From CAIVAT01 sp964355945 (GTDB lineage: Bacteria > Bacteroidota > Bacteroidia > Bacteroidales > FEN-979): a stretch of DNA of 64,000 nucleotides. Position numbers and translations under genes: made by a program. Positions 44,101-52,607 of the stretch are shown here, piece by piece. The stretch spans positions 15,119-79,118 of the forward strand of contig CAYHGE010000005.1 of NCBI GenBank assembly GCA_964355945.1, written 5' to 3'. The notes beneath the pieces are model-generated. The model was given only the letters and a program-made list of their open reading frames with translations, ran no database searches and had not been told where the DNA came from. Each line of letters opens with the position of its first letter. The first letter of the stretch is position 1.

Positions 44101-44540
44101 AAGAGATCAACAGACTCGAAAAGGACGGAAAGCTCACGATCTATGTTGAAGGAGAACCTGTTGAGTTGATGGCAGATGATGTGGAAATTCTCTCCGAAGA
44201 CATTCCGGGATGGCAGGTTGCCAGCATGGGCTCACTGTCTGTTGCCCTCGACATCACACTTACCCCGGAACTCCTTCAGGAGGGGATTGCCCGCGAGGTG
44301 GTCAACAGGATCCAGAACCTGCGTAAGGACAAAGGATTTGAGGTGACAGATAAAATTACCGTTAAATTCCAGTCACATGCTGACATTGATGAAGCCGTGA
44401 ATCGTAATATTGCCTATATTTGCTCGGAAACTCTGGCTCAATCGTTTGATATTGTTGCAACGGTTGACATAACGGCAGGATCATCCATTGAAATCACAGA
44501 CAGGATTTCTACATTTATTGAAATTAAAAGAGTTGACTAA
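41175..44540 (+). CDS. ileS: Isoleucyl-tRNA synthetase
   Basis: A class I synthetase of 1121 residues, the long type. The HIGH motif region is GPPSANGIPGIHHVMAR and the KMSKS loop is NGNKMSKRLGN. WDTHGLPIE and TTPWTLPSNT mark the catalytic and editing domains, and the anticodon-binding half starts about residue 750 (IDRWILSELNSLIK). The C-terminal region (ELLQEGIAREVVNRIQNLRKDKGF) is standard for this group. It is followed after 12 bases by a DksA-like gene and then lspA, so all three are probably one transcript. Confidence 0.97.
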   Translation: MSKRYAEYKNLDLSRIGDEIQAYWEKHGTFEKSLKMTEGMPPYVFYEGPPSANGIPGIHHVMARAIKDIFCRYKTMKGFYVSRKAGWDTHGLPIEIGVEKKLGITKEDIGKSISIEEYNKECRTEVMKYKDLWDDLTIRMGYWLNLDDPYITYENKYIESVWYLLGKLYEKGLLYKGYTIQPYSPAAGTGLSTHELNQPGTYKMVKDNTVVAQFKVIRNVQSEFLFSDLLGELYILAWTTTPWTLPSNTGLAMGKDITYLLVKTYNTYTYTEQTVVLAKELLHQYFPEKNSQLEMDGYHKGDKHIPFQVVAEFKGSDFEGIRFEQLLPYSQPEDGDPFRVVMGDFVTTEDGTGIVHIAPSFGADDFRVGRQYGLGSLTLVNKQGKFTEQMGEFAGRYVKSEYDPNYVEGNCPPVDIDIIVKLKHENKAFKTEKYEHSYPHCWRTDKPILYYPLDSWFIRTTAFKDEMIALNKTINWKPESTGTGRFGNWLENLVDWNLSRSRFWGTPLPIWRSADEKQEICIGSVAQLKAEITKAVAAGVMKTNPLENFNPEETTDENYHSFDLHRPFVDDIILVTDDGLPMYRETDLIDVWFDSGAMPYAQYHYPFEQSRKLESYFPADFIAEGVDQTRGWFFTLHAIAVMLFGGVSYKTCVSNGLVLDKNGNKMSKRLGNAVDPFETIDKYGPDATRWYLITNSQPWDNLKFDLDGIEEIRRKFFGTLYNTYAFYSLYANIDGFDYSEPEIVLSDRPEIDRWILSELNSLIKVVDDCYSDYEPTKAGRAISDFVDAHLSNWYVRLCRRRFWRGDYSQDKISAYQTLYRCIEVIAQLSSPIAPFFAERLFVDLNNVTGRHSVDSVHLTTFPQSDTSLIDKDLEERMELAQKIASMVLSIRKSTKLRVRQPLNKILVPVLNDHLVAQIDAVKNLILSEVNVKELEYITDTAGILVKKVKPDFKKLGPRYGKLMKQLAAAVVLITQEEINRLEKDGKLTIYVEGEPVELMADDVEILSEDIPGWQVASMGSLSVALDITLTPELLQEGIAREVVNRIQNLRKDKGFEVTDKITVKFQSHADIDEAVNRNIAYICSETLAQSFDIVATVDITAGSSIEITDRISTFIEIKRVD

Positions 44541-44552
44541 CACAATTGAATT

Positions 44553-44996
44553 ATGAAAAAAGCAACAGAAACTACACAGATGGAAAAAAACCGGTATTCA
44601 GACGAGGAACTTGATGAGTTCAAACAGATCATCCTCAGGAAACTGGAGAAGGCACACAACGACCTGAAGTTGCTTACGGAATCTTATACGAATGGCAACG
44701 AGCATGATATCAGTGATACCTCCCCAACATTCAAGGTTCTTGAAGAAGGCTACCAGGTGTTTTCAAAGGAGGAGAACAGCAAGTTTGCTGCCCGTCAGGA
44801 AAAATTCATCAAATCACTTGAGAATGCCCTGATCAGGATTGAAAATAAGACTTATGGAATTTGCCGGGTCACCGGAAAATTGATCCCTGCCGATCGTCTG
44901 CGCAGTGTACCTCACGCTACACTGAGCATCGAAGCCAAACGGGTTCAGGTTACAACCCCTGTTGCTGTTCGTCCGTTAGATCCCGACATGGAATAG
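44553..44996 (+). CDS. TraR/DksA-family protein
   Basis: A 147-residue protein with a coiled-coil N-terminal region (KQIILRKLEKAHNDLKLLTESY) and a C-terminal DksA-like segment (NALIRIENKTYGICRVTGKLIPADRL). Only one cysteine is present where canonical DksA has four, so zinc binding is doubtful; this form is usual in Bacteroidetes. It may bind RNA polymerase's secondary channel like DksA, but that is inferred. It lies between ileS and lspA. Confidence 0.88.
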   Translation: MKKATETTQMEKNRYSDEELDEFKQIILRKLEKAHNDLKLLTESYTNGNEHDISDTSPTFKVLEEGYQVFSKEENSKFAARQEKFIKSLENALIRIENKTYGICRVTGKLIPADRLRSVPHATLSIEAKRVQVTTPVAVRPLDPDME

Positions 44997-45018
44997 TTTT
45001 TTTACAACACATCTCAGG

Positions 45019-45636
45019 TTGAAAAAAGCTGCGTTTATTGTATTTGCAATCCTGGCCGTTGACCAGGTGCTGAAATTCTGGATCAAGACAACTTTTTACA
45101 TGGGCGAAAGCCATCCCATTTTCGGGCATTGGTTCTACCTGCACTTTACGGAAAACGAAGGGATGGCCTTCGGCATGAAACTGGGAGGAAGTTATGGCAA
45201 ACTTTTGTTGAGCCTCTTCCGCATCTGTGCTGTAATCATCATAGGATGGTGGCTTTACCGTGTAACCACGAAAGGTGCGAATACCCTGCTGGTTGTGTGT
45301 ATTTCCCTAATTCTCGCAGGGGCCCTTGGAAATATTATCGACAGCGCCTTCTATGGACTTATTTTCAATGAAAGCACCTACATGCAGATTGCGACCTTTC
45401 TCCCATCCGAAGGAGGATATGGAACATTTTTACATGGGAAAGTCGTTGATATGCTCTATTTTCCGGTCATTGAATCCCACTATCCTGCCTGGATGCCGGT
45501 TTGGGGAGGTGAAGAACTTGTCTTTTTCAGGCCGGTGTTCAATATTGCCGATTCATCCATCACAACCGGCGTTTTAATCCTTATCTTTTTCCAGAAGAGA
45601 GTTTTCACCCCAACCGAAGAACACGACCCGTCCTGA
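45019..45636 (+). CDS. lspA: Lipoprotein signal peptidase (signal peptidase II)
   Basis: A 205-residue inner-membrane aspartic protease that cleaves prolipoproteins. It starts at a TTG (MKKAAFIVFAILAVDQVLKFW). The catalytic Asp residues are in NIIDSAFYG and FNIADSSITTGVLILI. A longer loop between them (YMQIATFLPSEGGYGTFLHGKVVDML) is typical of Bacteroidetes LspA. The spacing of 22 bases to the DksA-like gene suggests co-transcription with ileS. Confidence 0.94.
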   Translation: MKKAAFIVFAILAVDQVLKFWIKTTFYMGESHPIFGHWFYLHFTENEGMAFGMKLGGSYGKLLLSLFRICAVIIIGWWLYRVTTKGANTLLVVCISLILAGALGNIIDSAFYGLIFNESTYMQIATFLPSEGGYGTFLHGKVVDMLYFPVIESHYPAWMPVWGGEELVFFRPVFNIADSSITTGVLILIFFQKRVFTPTEEHDPS

Positions 45637-45674
45637 TTTTGCCTTTTACTGTTTGACTTTGCCTTTTGAATTCC

Positions 45675-46538
45675 CTACCTCACCCTGATTGACCTTCCAA
45701 CCCTCAGTGTTGTAGTAGGCTTTATCTTGTTCATGGCGCAGATCTCCTTAACCGAGGTATGGTACTTGCGTGCAAGCTTTCCTATTGTATCGCCGTTTTT
45801 TATCCTGACAACCTGTGCATTGGCTGCAAAATCGTTAGGGTAGAAAACACGTTTCGTAACCGGGAATGTGTTTGCAATAAGTTTCCTGTTATCGTAGTCA
45901 ATCATTCTGAACGGGTCGAGCGGAACATCTTTATACCGTACCTCAAAATGCAGGTGCGGCCCGCGACTGCGCCCGGTTGATCCACCCAGGGCAATATGAT
46001 CGCCCGACTTTACCACTTCATTCACTTTGACATTGATCTTGGATAAATGGCCATAATATGTTTCCAAACCATTGTAATGACGCACAATGACCAGGTTGCC
46101 AAATCCGCCCCGGTTATACTTTGCATAACGTACAACTCCATCGAAGGCAGCCCGGATGGTATCCCCTTTGTTTAACTTGATATCCATGCCTTTATGGGAA
46201 TAGGTAAACCCACGAAATAGTTTGCCATAAACCGGCAGCGTGAACACCCGTTCAGGTGATGTGAGCATGATCACGGTATCACGGATAGAATCAGGCTTAA
46301 TGCGGTATGCAAAAATCTGGTCGTTAACCCATTGTGCTGAAAACAAACCAGTTGAATCATCTTCCTGGCTCATCAAGACCGGTTCATCCTCGAGATATTC
46401 CCAGGTGAAGTTTTTATAAAGGATTGCCGTCCCTTTTGGGGTCTCTACGGTATCAATGATGGCATCTGAATTCCTTTGTGTAAAGGCGGAAAGAGGTAAA
46501 ATAAAAAATAATAACAACCACAATTTTAATGACTTCAT
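45675..46538 (-). CDS. M23 metallopeptidase with LysM domain
   Basis: A 287-residue envelope protein with signal peptide MKSLKLWLLLFFILPLSAFTQ (ATG at 46538; another at 46544). The M23/LytM domain holds the zinc-ligand motifs FTYSHKGMDIKL and GPHLHFEVRY. A C-terminal LysM domain (VVRIKNGDTIGKLARKYHTSVKEICAMN) binds peptidoglycan. It probably cleaves peptide crosslinks or activates other hydrolases during growth. It is convergent with lspA and divergent from atpD. Confidence 0.94.
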   Translation of the reverse strand: MKSLKLWLLLFFILPLSAFTQRNSDAIIDTVETPKGTAILYKNFTWEYLEDEPVLMSQEDDSTGLFSAQWVNDQIFAYRIKPDSIRDTVIMLTSPERVFTLPVYGKLFRGFTYSHKGMDIKLNKGDTIRAAFDGVVRYAKYNRGGFGNLVIVRHYNGLETYYGHLSKINVKVNEVVKSGDHIALGGSTGRSRGPHLHFEVRYKDVPLDPFRMIDYDNRKLIANTFPVTKRVFYPNDFAANAQVVRIKNGDTIGKLARKYHTSVKEICAMNKIKPTTTLRVGRSIRVR

Positions 46539-46623
46539 TGGCAAAATGTAAGGGTTCTTTTTAAGAATTTACAAAATTACGGTAAAAATTTTCCACATCA
46601 AACATTTAATCAAACAGATATTT

Positions 46624-46631
46624 TATCTTTG
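46624..46631 (+). promoter_or_regulatory. -7 box of the atpDC promoter
   Basis: TATCTTTG, matching TAnnTTTG, 22 bp before the atpD ATG at 46653. It overlaps the longer open frame start at 46629 and so excludes that as a translation start. Confidence 0.6.
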
Positions 46632-46652
46632 CATAAAATATTAAGCCATATC

Positions 46653-48161
46653 ATGCAAGCAAAGAATAACGGAAAAATCTCTCAGATTATTGGCCCGGTT
46701 ATCGACGTGGTCTTTGATGAAGATGTCAAACTTCCCAATATATACGATGCCCTTGAGGTGACGAATGAAAAAGGTGATGTAATTGTACTCGAATGTCAGT
46801 ATGATGTTGGTGAACATACCATGCGCACTGTGGCCATGGACTCTACCGATGGATTGCGCAGGGGAATGGAAGTAGTGGCCAAGGGGCGGCCAATCTCAAT
46901 GCCGGTCGGCGATATGGTCAGGGGCAGGTTGTTCAACGTGATCGGTAAGCCAATCGATGGACTGGGTGCCGTTTCAGAAGAGCATGTCTATGCCATTCAT
47001 CGCGATCCTCCCAAGTTTGATACACTCAGCACCTCGAAAGAGGTTCTCTTTACCGGAATCAAAGTAATCGACCTGATCGAACCCTATTCCAAGGGAGGAA
47101 AAATTGGATTGTTTGGCGGTGCCGGTGTCGGTAAAACCGTCATCATCATGGAGCTCATCAACAATATAGCCAAAAAATATGCCGGCTTATCGGTTTTTGG
47201 CGGTGTTGGTGAACGAACCCGTGAGGGGAATGACCTGCTTCGCGAAATGATAGAATCGGGTGTTATCCGCTACGGTAAAGAGTTCCAGGAAGACATGGAG
47301 AAGGGTGGCTGGGATTTGTCTAAAGTTGACCCGGAAGAGTTGCTGAAATCTCAGGCTACACTGGTTTTCGGACAAATGAACGAGCCTCCCGGAGCACGTG
47401 CCCGCGTTGCCTTGTCGGGTCTGACCATGGCAGAGTATTTCCGCGATGGCGATGAAAAATCGGGAGGCCGCGACATTCTCTTTTTTATTGACAACATCTT
47501 CCGGTTTACACAGGCAGGATCTGAGGTGTCAGCCCTTCTGGGCCGTATGCCATCCGCCGTAGGTTATCAGCCTACCCTTGCCTCTGAAATGGGAATCATG
47601 CAGGAACGTATTACCTCTACCAAACGAGGCTCTATTACTTCTGTTCAGGCTGTTTATGTGCCTGCCGACGATTTAACGGATCCTGCTCCTGCAACAACTT
47701 TTGCCCACCTTGATGCCACCACTGTATTGAGCCGGAAAATTTCCGAATTGGGAATCTATCCCGCTGTCGATCCACTGGATTCAACTTCACGCATCCTTTC
47801 ACCGGATGTTGTTGGCGAGGAACATTATAATACTGCACAGCGCGTTAAACGGATTCTGCAGCGATATAAAGAGCTTCAGGATATCATTGCAATCCTGGGT
47901 ATGGACGAATTGTCGGATGAGGATAAACTCGTTGTATCACGTGCACGCCGTGTGCAACGATTCCTTTCGCAACCATTCTTTGTTGCTACCCAATTTACCG
48001 GCATCCCCGGTACTTTCGTAAATATTGAAGATACGATTAAGGGTTTCAACATGATCATGGACGGGCTGGTGGATGAATACCCCGAATCTGCGTTCAGCAT
48101 GGTTGGCACAATTGAAGAGGCCATTGAAAAGGGCAAAAAGATGCATGCCGACAGCAAATAG
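46653..48161 (+). CDS. atpD: ATP synthase F1 subunit beta
   Basis: The catalytic subunit of F1Fo ATP synthase, 502 residues from MQAKNNGKISQIIGPVIDVVF. The P-loop is GGAGVGKTVIIMELI, Walker B region DILFFIDNIFRFTQAGSEVSALLGRMPSAVGYQPTL split at the usual place, and SITSVQAVYVPADDLTDPA is family standard. It stands with atpC only; the other ATP synthase genes are not in this window. This split arrangement is known in Bacteroidetes. Confidence 0.97.
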   Translation: MQAKNNGKISQIIGPVIDVVFDEDVKLPNIYDALEVTNEKGDVIVLECQYDVGEHTMRTVAMDSTDGLRRGMEVVAKGRPISMPVGDMVRGRLFNVIGKPIDGLGAVSEEHVYAIHRDPPKFDTLSTSKEVLFTGIKVIDLIEPYSKGGKIGLFGGAGVGKTVIIMELINNIAKKYAGLSVFGGVGERTREGNDLLREMIESGVIRYGKEFQEDMEKGGWDLSKVDPEELLKSQATLVFGQMNEPPGARARVALSGLTMAEYFRDGDEKSGGRDILFFIDNIFRFTQAGSEVSALLGRMPSAVGYQPTLASEMGIMQERITSTKRGSITSVQAVYVPADDLTDPAPATTFAHLDATTVLSRKISELGIYPAVDPLDSTSRILSPDVVGEEHYNTAQRVKRILQRYKELQDIIAILGMDELSDEDKLVVSRARRVQRFLSQPFFVATQFTGIPGTFVNIEDTIKGFNMIMDGLVDEYPESAFSMVGTIEEAIEKGKKMHADSK

Positions 48162-48205
48162 GATCGCCAGGAATTTCTAATATTGATATTATTGAATACT
48201 GCACT

Positions 48206-48448
48206 GTGAAAGTTGAAATTATAACACCCGACGCAACCATCTTTACCGGCGACAATGTCGGATTGATCCAGTTACCTGGTATTGATGGATCTTTTGAAGT
48301 GTTAAACAATCATGCTCCATTAATTTCTGTTCTGCGTAAAGGTAAGATCAAGGTAATCAACCAGGGGGAGAAGGAGGAGCATTTTTTCAACATCAATGGC
48401 GGAGTTATTGAAGTAGCAAACAACAAAGTTCTGGTGTTGGCAGAATAA
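48206..48448 (+). CDS. atpC: ATP synthase F1 subunit epsilon, short form
   Basis: An 80-residue epsilon subunit starting at GTG (MKVEIITPDATIFTGDNVGLIQLPGIDG). It covers only the N-terminal beta-sandwich (HAPLISVLRKGKIKV, INGGVIEVANNKVLVLAE). The helical C-terminal domain that inhibits ATP hydrolysis in E. coli is absent, as in other Bacteroidetes. It is followed by a strong terminator. Confidence 0.93.
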   Translation: MKVEIITPDATIFTGDNVGLIQLPGIDGSFEVLNNHAPLISVLRKGKIKVINQGEKEEHFFNINGGVIEVANNKVLVLAE

Positions 48449-48484
48449 ACCTAGGGATCACGATTTTAGGTTATTCGCAAAAAT

Positions 48485-48521
48485 AAAAAGAGGCTGTCTT
48501 ATTCGGGACAGCCTCTTTTTA
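48485..48521. terminator. Bidirectional intrinsic terminator
   Basis: The stem GAGGCTGTC (48490-48498), loop of 8 and GACAGCCTC (48507-48515), is flanked by five A before and five or more T after. It can end both the atpDC transcript and the convergent ppiD transcript. Confidence 0.93.
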
Positions 48522-48541
48522 TTATCAGGATTTGTTGTTGG

Positions 48542-50659
48542 CTAGTAGAATCTTAACCTGTTATCAGTAATCTTTGCGGTTTTTTCCAGAGCGGGGTACA
48601 TGTTGCCGGTAACCCGTTGGTTGAAATTCTGTATTTGCTGCATCTTTTCAAAGGCGAAATCATCCTTCGCAGGAGCTTCAACCACATCGGAGATATAGGC
48701 AAAGTAGGCGCCTGAATTACCGGTAAGCGGCCCGAGAAGTTCTCCTTTTTTAGCCGTGAATAATTTTCCGACAAGTTCGGCTTCCCGTCCGATAGCCGAC
48801 CTGTTCATGCCTGAAAAAGTAACTGCCGAGGTATCGAGCTTTGCACCCATTTTACTTGCAAGGGCTGTAATATCTTTGGTAGTTGCCAGCTCTTTGGTCA
48901 TTTTCTCAGCCATCATATCGATCTTTTTCATGGATTTAACCGATGGTTCAATCCTGGCTTTGATGTCTTTGAGAGGCTGCTGGCCTTTTTCAGAAATATT
49001 CTTCAGAACGGCAATTCCATATTTTCCACTCAGATCAAATACCGGGCTGACTTCACCAACCTTCGTGTTTTCTGCGAAAGCCCAGCGCACCATTTCACGG
49101 GCGGAAGGAAGTCCCATCACATAATTGTCCATTTCCCGTACATTGGGAGCCGCCCGTTTCTGAAGTCCTTGTGCCACAGCAGCTTTTTCAAACGTTTCAG
49201 GGGTTTTATTCTGGCCTGCGAAGGTGCTGGCTTTCATGTAAGTGTCCTGAAAGGTCTGGTTGCTTGGCACGATGGCCCGCGTAATTACAGCTGCTTTCAC
49301 TTTTTTTACTGGTGCTGATTTTTCTGCAAGCAGGAAAAGTGAATATCCAATGCGTGTTTCAACCACCTTCATCTCATTTGGCTTCAATTCAAGGCCTGCC
49401 TTGAAGAAAGGATCAAAGTTGGGGTTTCCATCCTGAAACCATTTCAGGTCTCCGCCATCATCTTTGGCTGATGGATAATCAGAGTATTTTTTAGCGGCTT
49501 CAGCAAAACTCTGCGGGCTCTTTTTAAGAGCGGCCATGAGGCTGTCGATTTTTGTTTTGGCTTCGGCTTTGGTGCGCTTGATACTCTCATTTCCGGTGCC
49601 TGCAAATGCCAGCAGGATCTGAGAGCCCTTCATCGAGTCGGGCCGTTCCTGCATATCCAGCAATTTTGCCATGTACCAGGAGTTGTTGAATTCAAACGGA
49701 GGGAATACGTCGCCAGGTTTGGCGGCAAATAAAAGGGTGTCGAGCTGGGACGGGAAGGTGCCTTTTTTCACAAACATGGTGTCGGCCTTCATGTCAGAAT
49801 TCGCATTGGTAAATACCATTGCATCCACGCTTGTTTGAAAATCTCTGAAAAGCATGGCAACATCTTCTGCTGTTTTTTTGCGGTCGATATCAGATGCTTT
49901 AACTTCAAAGAGAACATAATCGAGTTCCCGGGTAGGATCTTCCATGAAGAAATAAATTTTATTCTTGTCGTAAAATTTTTGGAAATCGGCATCAGTAACT
50001 TTTACAGAACTGTCGGAAATAGAAGTAAGTTCCGGGGCAACAGCAAGAACATTAAGCGTCTTGGACTGGTTGATATAATCTTTATTTAAAAAGGCTTTGG
50101 GTACATAATAGGCCTTTGTAAGCAGGTTGTTGAACTTAGTCTCCTGCCGGTCGTCTTTGATAGCTTTTTCGAACTGAAGCCATTGATTTTTGGCTTTGGG
50201 CTCCATCTTTTCCAGGTTCTTAAGATAGTTCAAAACCACGGCAGGATTATACTGGCCTGTTGCAGGATCCTTGAAGTATTGCAGAATTAAACGGTGGGGT
50301 TGTTTTCCCTGAACCTGGTCAAAAAGTTCTTCTGAAGAGACGGTCAAACCAAGTGCCTCGTATTCTTCACCCATGAGAAGCTCTTTTATCGTCGTAGTCC
50401 AGGTACTCTGACGAAGCTGATACGTTTCCTGATCAGTTATTTTATCATTCCCTGTGTTTTCTTTCTGGATTTCAAGATTCTTTTCAACCTTGGTATTGAA
50501 CTCTGCATAAGGAATACTTTCTCCGTTCACAGTGCCGATGTCGTTGGAGCCGCCAGATGATTTCTTGCTAAAGTCTCCAATTACAAAGGCAGCAATTGCG
50601 ACACCCACGATGATGACAACCAGTCCTGAATGTTTTCTAATGTTTCCAATAATCGCCAT
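48542..50659 (-). CDS. ppiD: PpiD-like peptidylprolyl isomerase
   Basis: A 705-residue membrane-anchored chaperone. One N-terminal helix (LVVIIVGVAIAAFVIGDF) is followed by a SurA_N-like region (SNDIGTVNGESIPYAEFNTKVEKNLE). A parvulin-type PPIase domain spans about residues 340-440 (GSQILLAFAGTG, KSPQSFAEAAKKYSDYPSAKDDGGDLKWF). It probably helps fold secreted and outer-membrane proteins. It is the last gene of the coaX-lptC-ppiD group on this strand. Confidence 0.92.
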   Translation of the reverse strand: MAIIGNIRKHSGLVVIIVGVAIAAFVIGDFSKKSSGGSNDIGTVNGESIPYAEFNTKVEKNLEIQKENTGNDKITDQETYQLRQSTWTTTIKELLMGEEYEALGLTVSSEELFDQVQGKQPHRLILQYFKDPATGQYNPAVVLNYLKNLEKMEPKAKNQWLQFEKAIKDDRQETKFNNLLTKAYYVPKAFLNKDYINQSKTLNVLAVAPELTSISDSSVKVTDADFQKFYDKNKIYFFMEDPTRELDYVLFEVKASDIDRKKTAEDVAMLFRDFQTSVDAMVFTNANSDMKADTMFVKKGTFPSQLDTLLFAAKPGDVFPPFEFNNSWYMAKLLDMQERPDSMKGSQILLAFAGTGNESIKRTKAEAKTKIDSLMAALKKSPQSFAEAAKKYSDYPSAKDDGGDLKWFQDGNPNFDPFFKAGLELKPNEMKVVETRIGYSLFLLAEKSAPVKKVKAAVITRAIVPSNQTFQDTYMKASTFAGQNKTPETFEKAAVAQGLQKRAAPNVREMDNYVMGLPSAREMVRWAFAENTKVGEVSPVFDLSGKYGIAVLKNISEKGQQPLKDIKARIEPSVKSMKKIDMMAEKMTKELATTKDITALASKMGAKLDTSAVTFSGMNRSAIGREAELVGKLFTAKKGELLGPLTGNSGAYFAYISDVVEAPAKDDFAFEKMQQIQNFNQRVTGNMYPALEKTAKITDNRLRFY

Positions 50660-50751
50660 GCTACTATATTTTTAATTTAAAATAGGGTGCAAAAGTAGAG
50701 ATAATTCACGAAACAACAAAGCATTGAATCAGTTAAAATGCCAAAATGCAC

Positions 50752-51348
50752 TCAAATAGAGTCTTTTTTTACATTCATTTCACCAGAAGGTTGCTGAATG
50801 GAATAGTGCGTAAAGGTTTCATTGGACTCCATACCTGTTCCATACAGAACATTGTCGGGCCTGATAATTTTAACATTGACATCCGACCAGATCTTGTGTT
50901 TTTTTTCATCCCAGATCAGGTGTTCAGTATTGATTTGTTCATTATTTTTCTCATTTCTGACCACCACATTGCCCCATGCCTCCATAATATGCGCGAGTTC
51001 CTTTCGGATTCCGCGCTTTCCTGAAATGGTTGAGCTGATTTGCTGAACAGAGTCAAAGATATACACTTTAAACCCGTCAGGGAACTCAAGCAGAGGAACT
51101 TCGCCTGCATATCGGTTCATCAGCGGACTGGTAAGTCGTGCCTCTACTTTGCCTGAGTCACTGAAAAGCACATCGATGTTATGGGCCGACATTGCCGGGT
51201 CGTCCTGCTGTATTTGTATTGAGTTGTTGGGCTGCGGCGCCTTGCTGCAGGAGGTCATGAGCAACATGACCGGCAGAAGGGAATGAAAAATAATATGTAA
51301 AAACCGGGGCAGGTTCAAGGCTAATAGTACTTTCGCTTGACAAACCAT
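50752..51348 (-). CDS. lptC: LPS export protein LptC
   Basis: A 198-residue LptC-type protein with an N-terminal hydrophobic segment and a possible lipobox (LLMTSCSK). The beta-jellyroll region contains YAGEVPLLEFPDGFKVYIFD, GKRGIRKELAHIMEAWGNVVVRNEKN and LIWDEKKHKIWSDVNVKI, then GTGMESNETFTHY. It bridges lipopolysaccharide from the inner-membrane ABC transporter to LptA. It overlaps the upstream outer-membrane protein gene by 28 bases. Confidence 0.88.
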   Translation of the reverse strand: MVCQAKVLLALNLPRFLHIIFHSLLPVMLLMTSCSKAPQPNNSIQIQQDDPAMSAHNIDVLFSDSGKVEARLTSPLMNRYAGEVPLLEFPDGFKVYIFDSVQQISSTISGKRGIRKELAHIMEAWGNVVVRNEKNNEQINTEHLIWDEKKHKIWSDVNVKIIRPDNVLYGTGMESNETFTHYSIQQPSGEMNVKKDSI

Positions 51349-52607
51349 CTTTCGTATATGGAAAACCCGATAACGATTTTGAAGTTGCTTTCACGGATCA
51401 GGTGCTCTGCGGTCGTTCCACGCACACCATACTGCGCTCCCAGGTTGACCATGGTTTTCATTCCACGAAGCGGAAAACCCAGTCCAAAATTGATTGCATA
51501 TTCATTGAGATCCTGCCCGCGAAGGTTCAGGTAGGTTTTACCAATGATAAAACCAAGGCGGTAATGCACCCGGGCAAGATAATTATTGTAATTATCGATT
51601 TTTGGCGTTATCTCTCCACCAACATTGATCTGCCAGCTGTTGACAAGAGAATCACTCATGTTGAATGCTCTGAATTTCTCCCAGTTTTGCCACTTGAAAT
51701 CAACTCCGATGACCCATTTATCTGTTTTTTCAAATGTGAATCCTCCGCCGATATTCATGGGTATGACAATTCTGCCTTTGGTGCCTTCAAGCTTTAAAAG
51801 TGTATCGCGGGTCGATTCCACCCCGGAAGAGTTTAGAAGGAAGGTGGTGGCCAGCATGTCTGCCTTCGAAGACATGCTCAGAGAAGGCGAATAAACTGCA
51901 CCAAGATTAACAAAAATATCCTTTTTAATTCTCATCCTGTACTGAGCACCGAAGCTGTAGTAAAGATCATTCATGGTGACATGAAACAGCTCCTTGATAT
52001 TCATGGAATAGAGAGAGTCGGGAAAAAGAACAACAGCTTCACGATCCATGCTGCCAAAGAGATACGAGATGTTGACTCCAACAGAGAGGTTTTTAACGAT
52101 CCGGAAGCCATTTCCCCAGTAAAGACGGCTGATACCGCCCGAACCGTTATAGAGACGCACAACTGTTCCCGAATTCGGATACTCGGTATAATTTGCCACG
52201 CTGTATCCGACATCACTGAATGGAATAAGTCCGAGGCTGGTTTTCCACCATTTGTTCACGGGCATTCCGAAGAGGATATATCCCAGTGAGGCATAATTGC
52301 GGTTGACACTTTCATAATCCGACTTCAGGGTTACGAATTCACCGTGGAAGCCACCATCAAAAACCAATGACAGGGAGTCAAAGGCAGTGTATGAGGCAGG
52401 ATTAAGATAGTTAACATGGGTGGGGCTTCGCAAACCAATACCCAGTTGCCCCATGGAAAGGCTCCATGCATTATTATTGTCTGCAAGATCTCCAATACCA
52501 AATCGTGAATAGGGGGATACAATCCTGATTTGCGAAAACGCAGCCAGGGTAAATAGAAAAAAGCAGAGTATGATTGGAAGTCGCAGGCTAGTAGGCTTTA
52601 TTGACAT
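51321..52607 (-). CDS. Outer-membrane beta-barrel protein
   Basis: A 428-residue protein from the ATG at 52607 (MSIKPTSLRLPIILCFFLFTLAAFSQ, a signal peptide). The mature part looks like a FadL/PorV-style barrel: SPYSRFGIGDLADNNNAWSLSMGQLGIG, NYLNPASYTAFDSLSLVFD, and repeated amphipathic strands. This gene type is regularly found between coaX and lptC in Bacteroidetes, suggesting an envelope role. Exact function is unknown. It overlaps the coaX stop by 20 bases. Confidence 0.83.
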   Translation of the reverse strand: MSIKPTSLRLPIILCFFLFTLAAFSQIRIVSPYSRFGIGDLADNNNAWSLSMGQLGIGLRSPTHVNYLNPASYTAFDSLSLVFDGGFHGEFVTLKSDYESVNRNYASLGYILFGMPVNKWWKTSLGLIPFSDVGYSVANYTEYPNSGTVVRLYNGSGGISRLYWGNGFRIVKNLSVGVNISYLFGSMDREAVVLFPDSLYSMNIKELFHVTMNDLYYSFGAQYRMRIKKDIFVNLGAVYSPSLSMSSKADMLATTFLLNSSGVESTRDTLLKLEGTKGRIVIPMNIGGGFTFEKTDKWVIGVDFKWQNWEKFRAFNMSDSLVNSWQINVGGEITPKIDNYNNYLARVHYRLGFIIGKTYLNLRGQDLNEYAINFGLGFPLRGMKTMVNLGAQYGVRGTTAEHLIRESNFKIVIGFSIYERWFVKRKYY

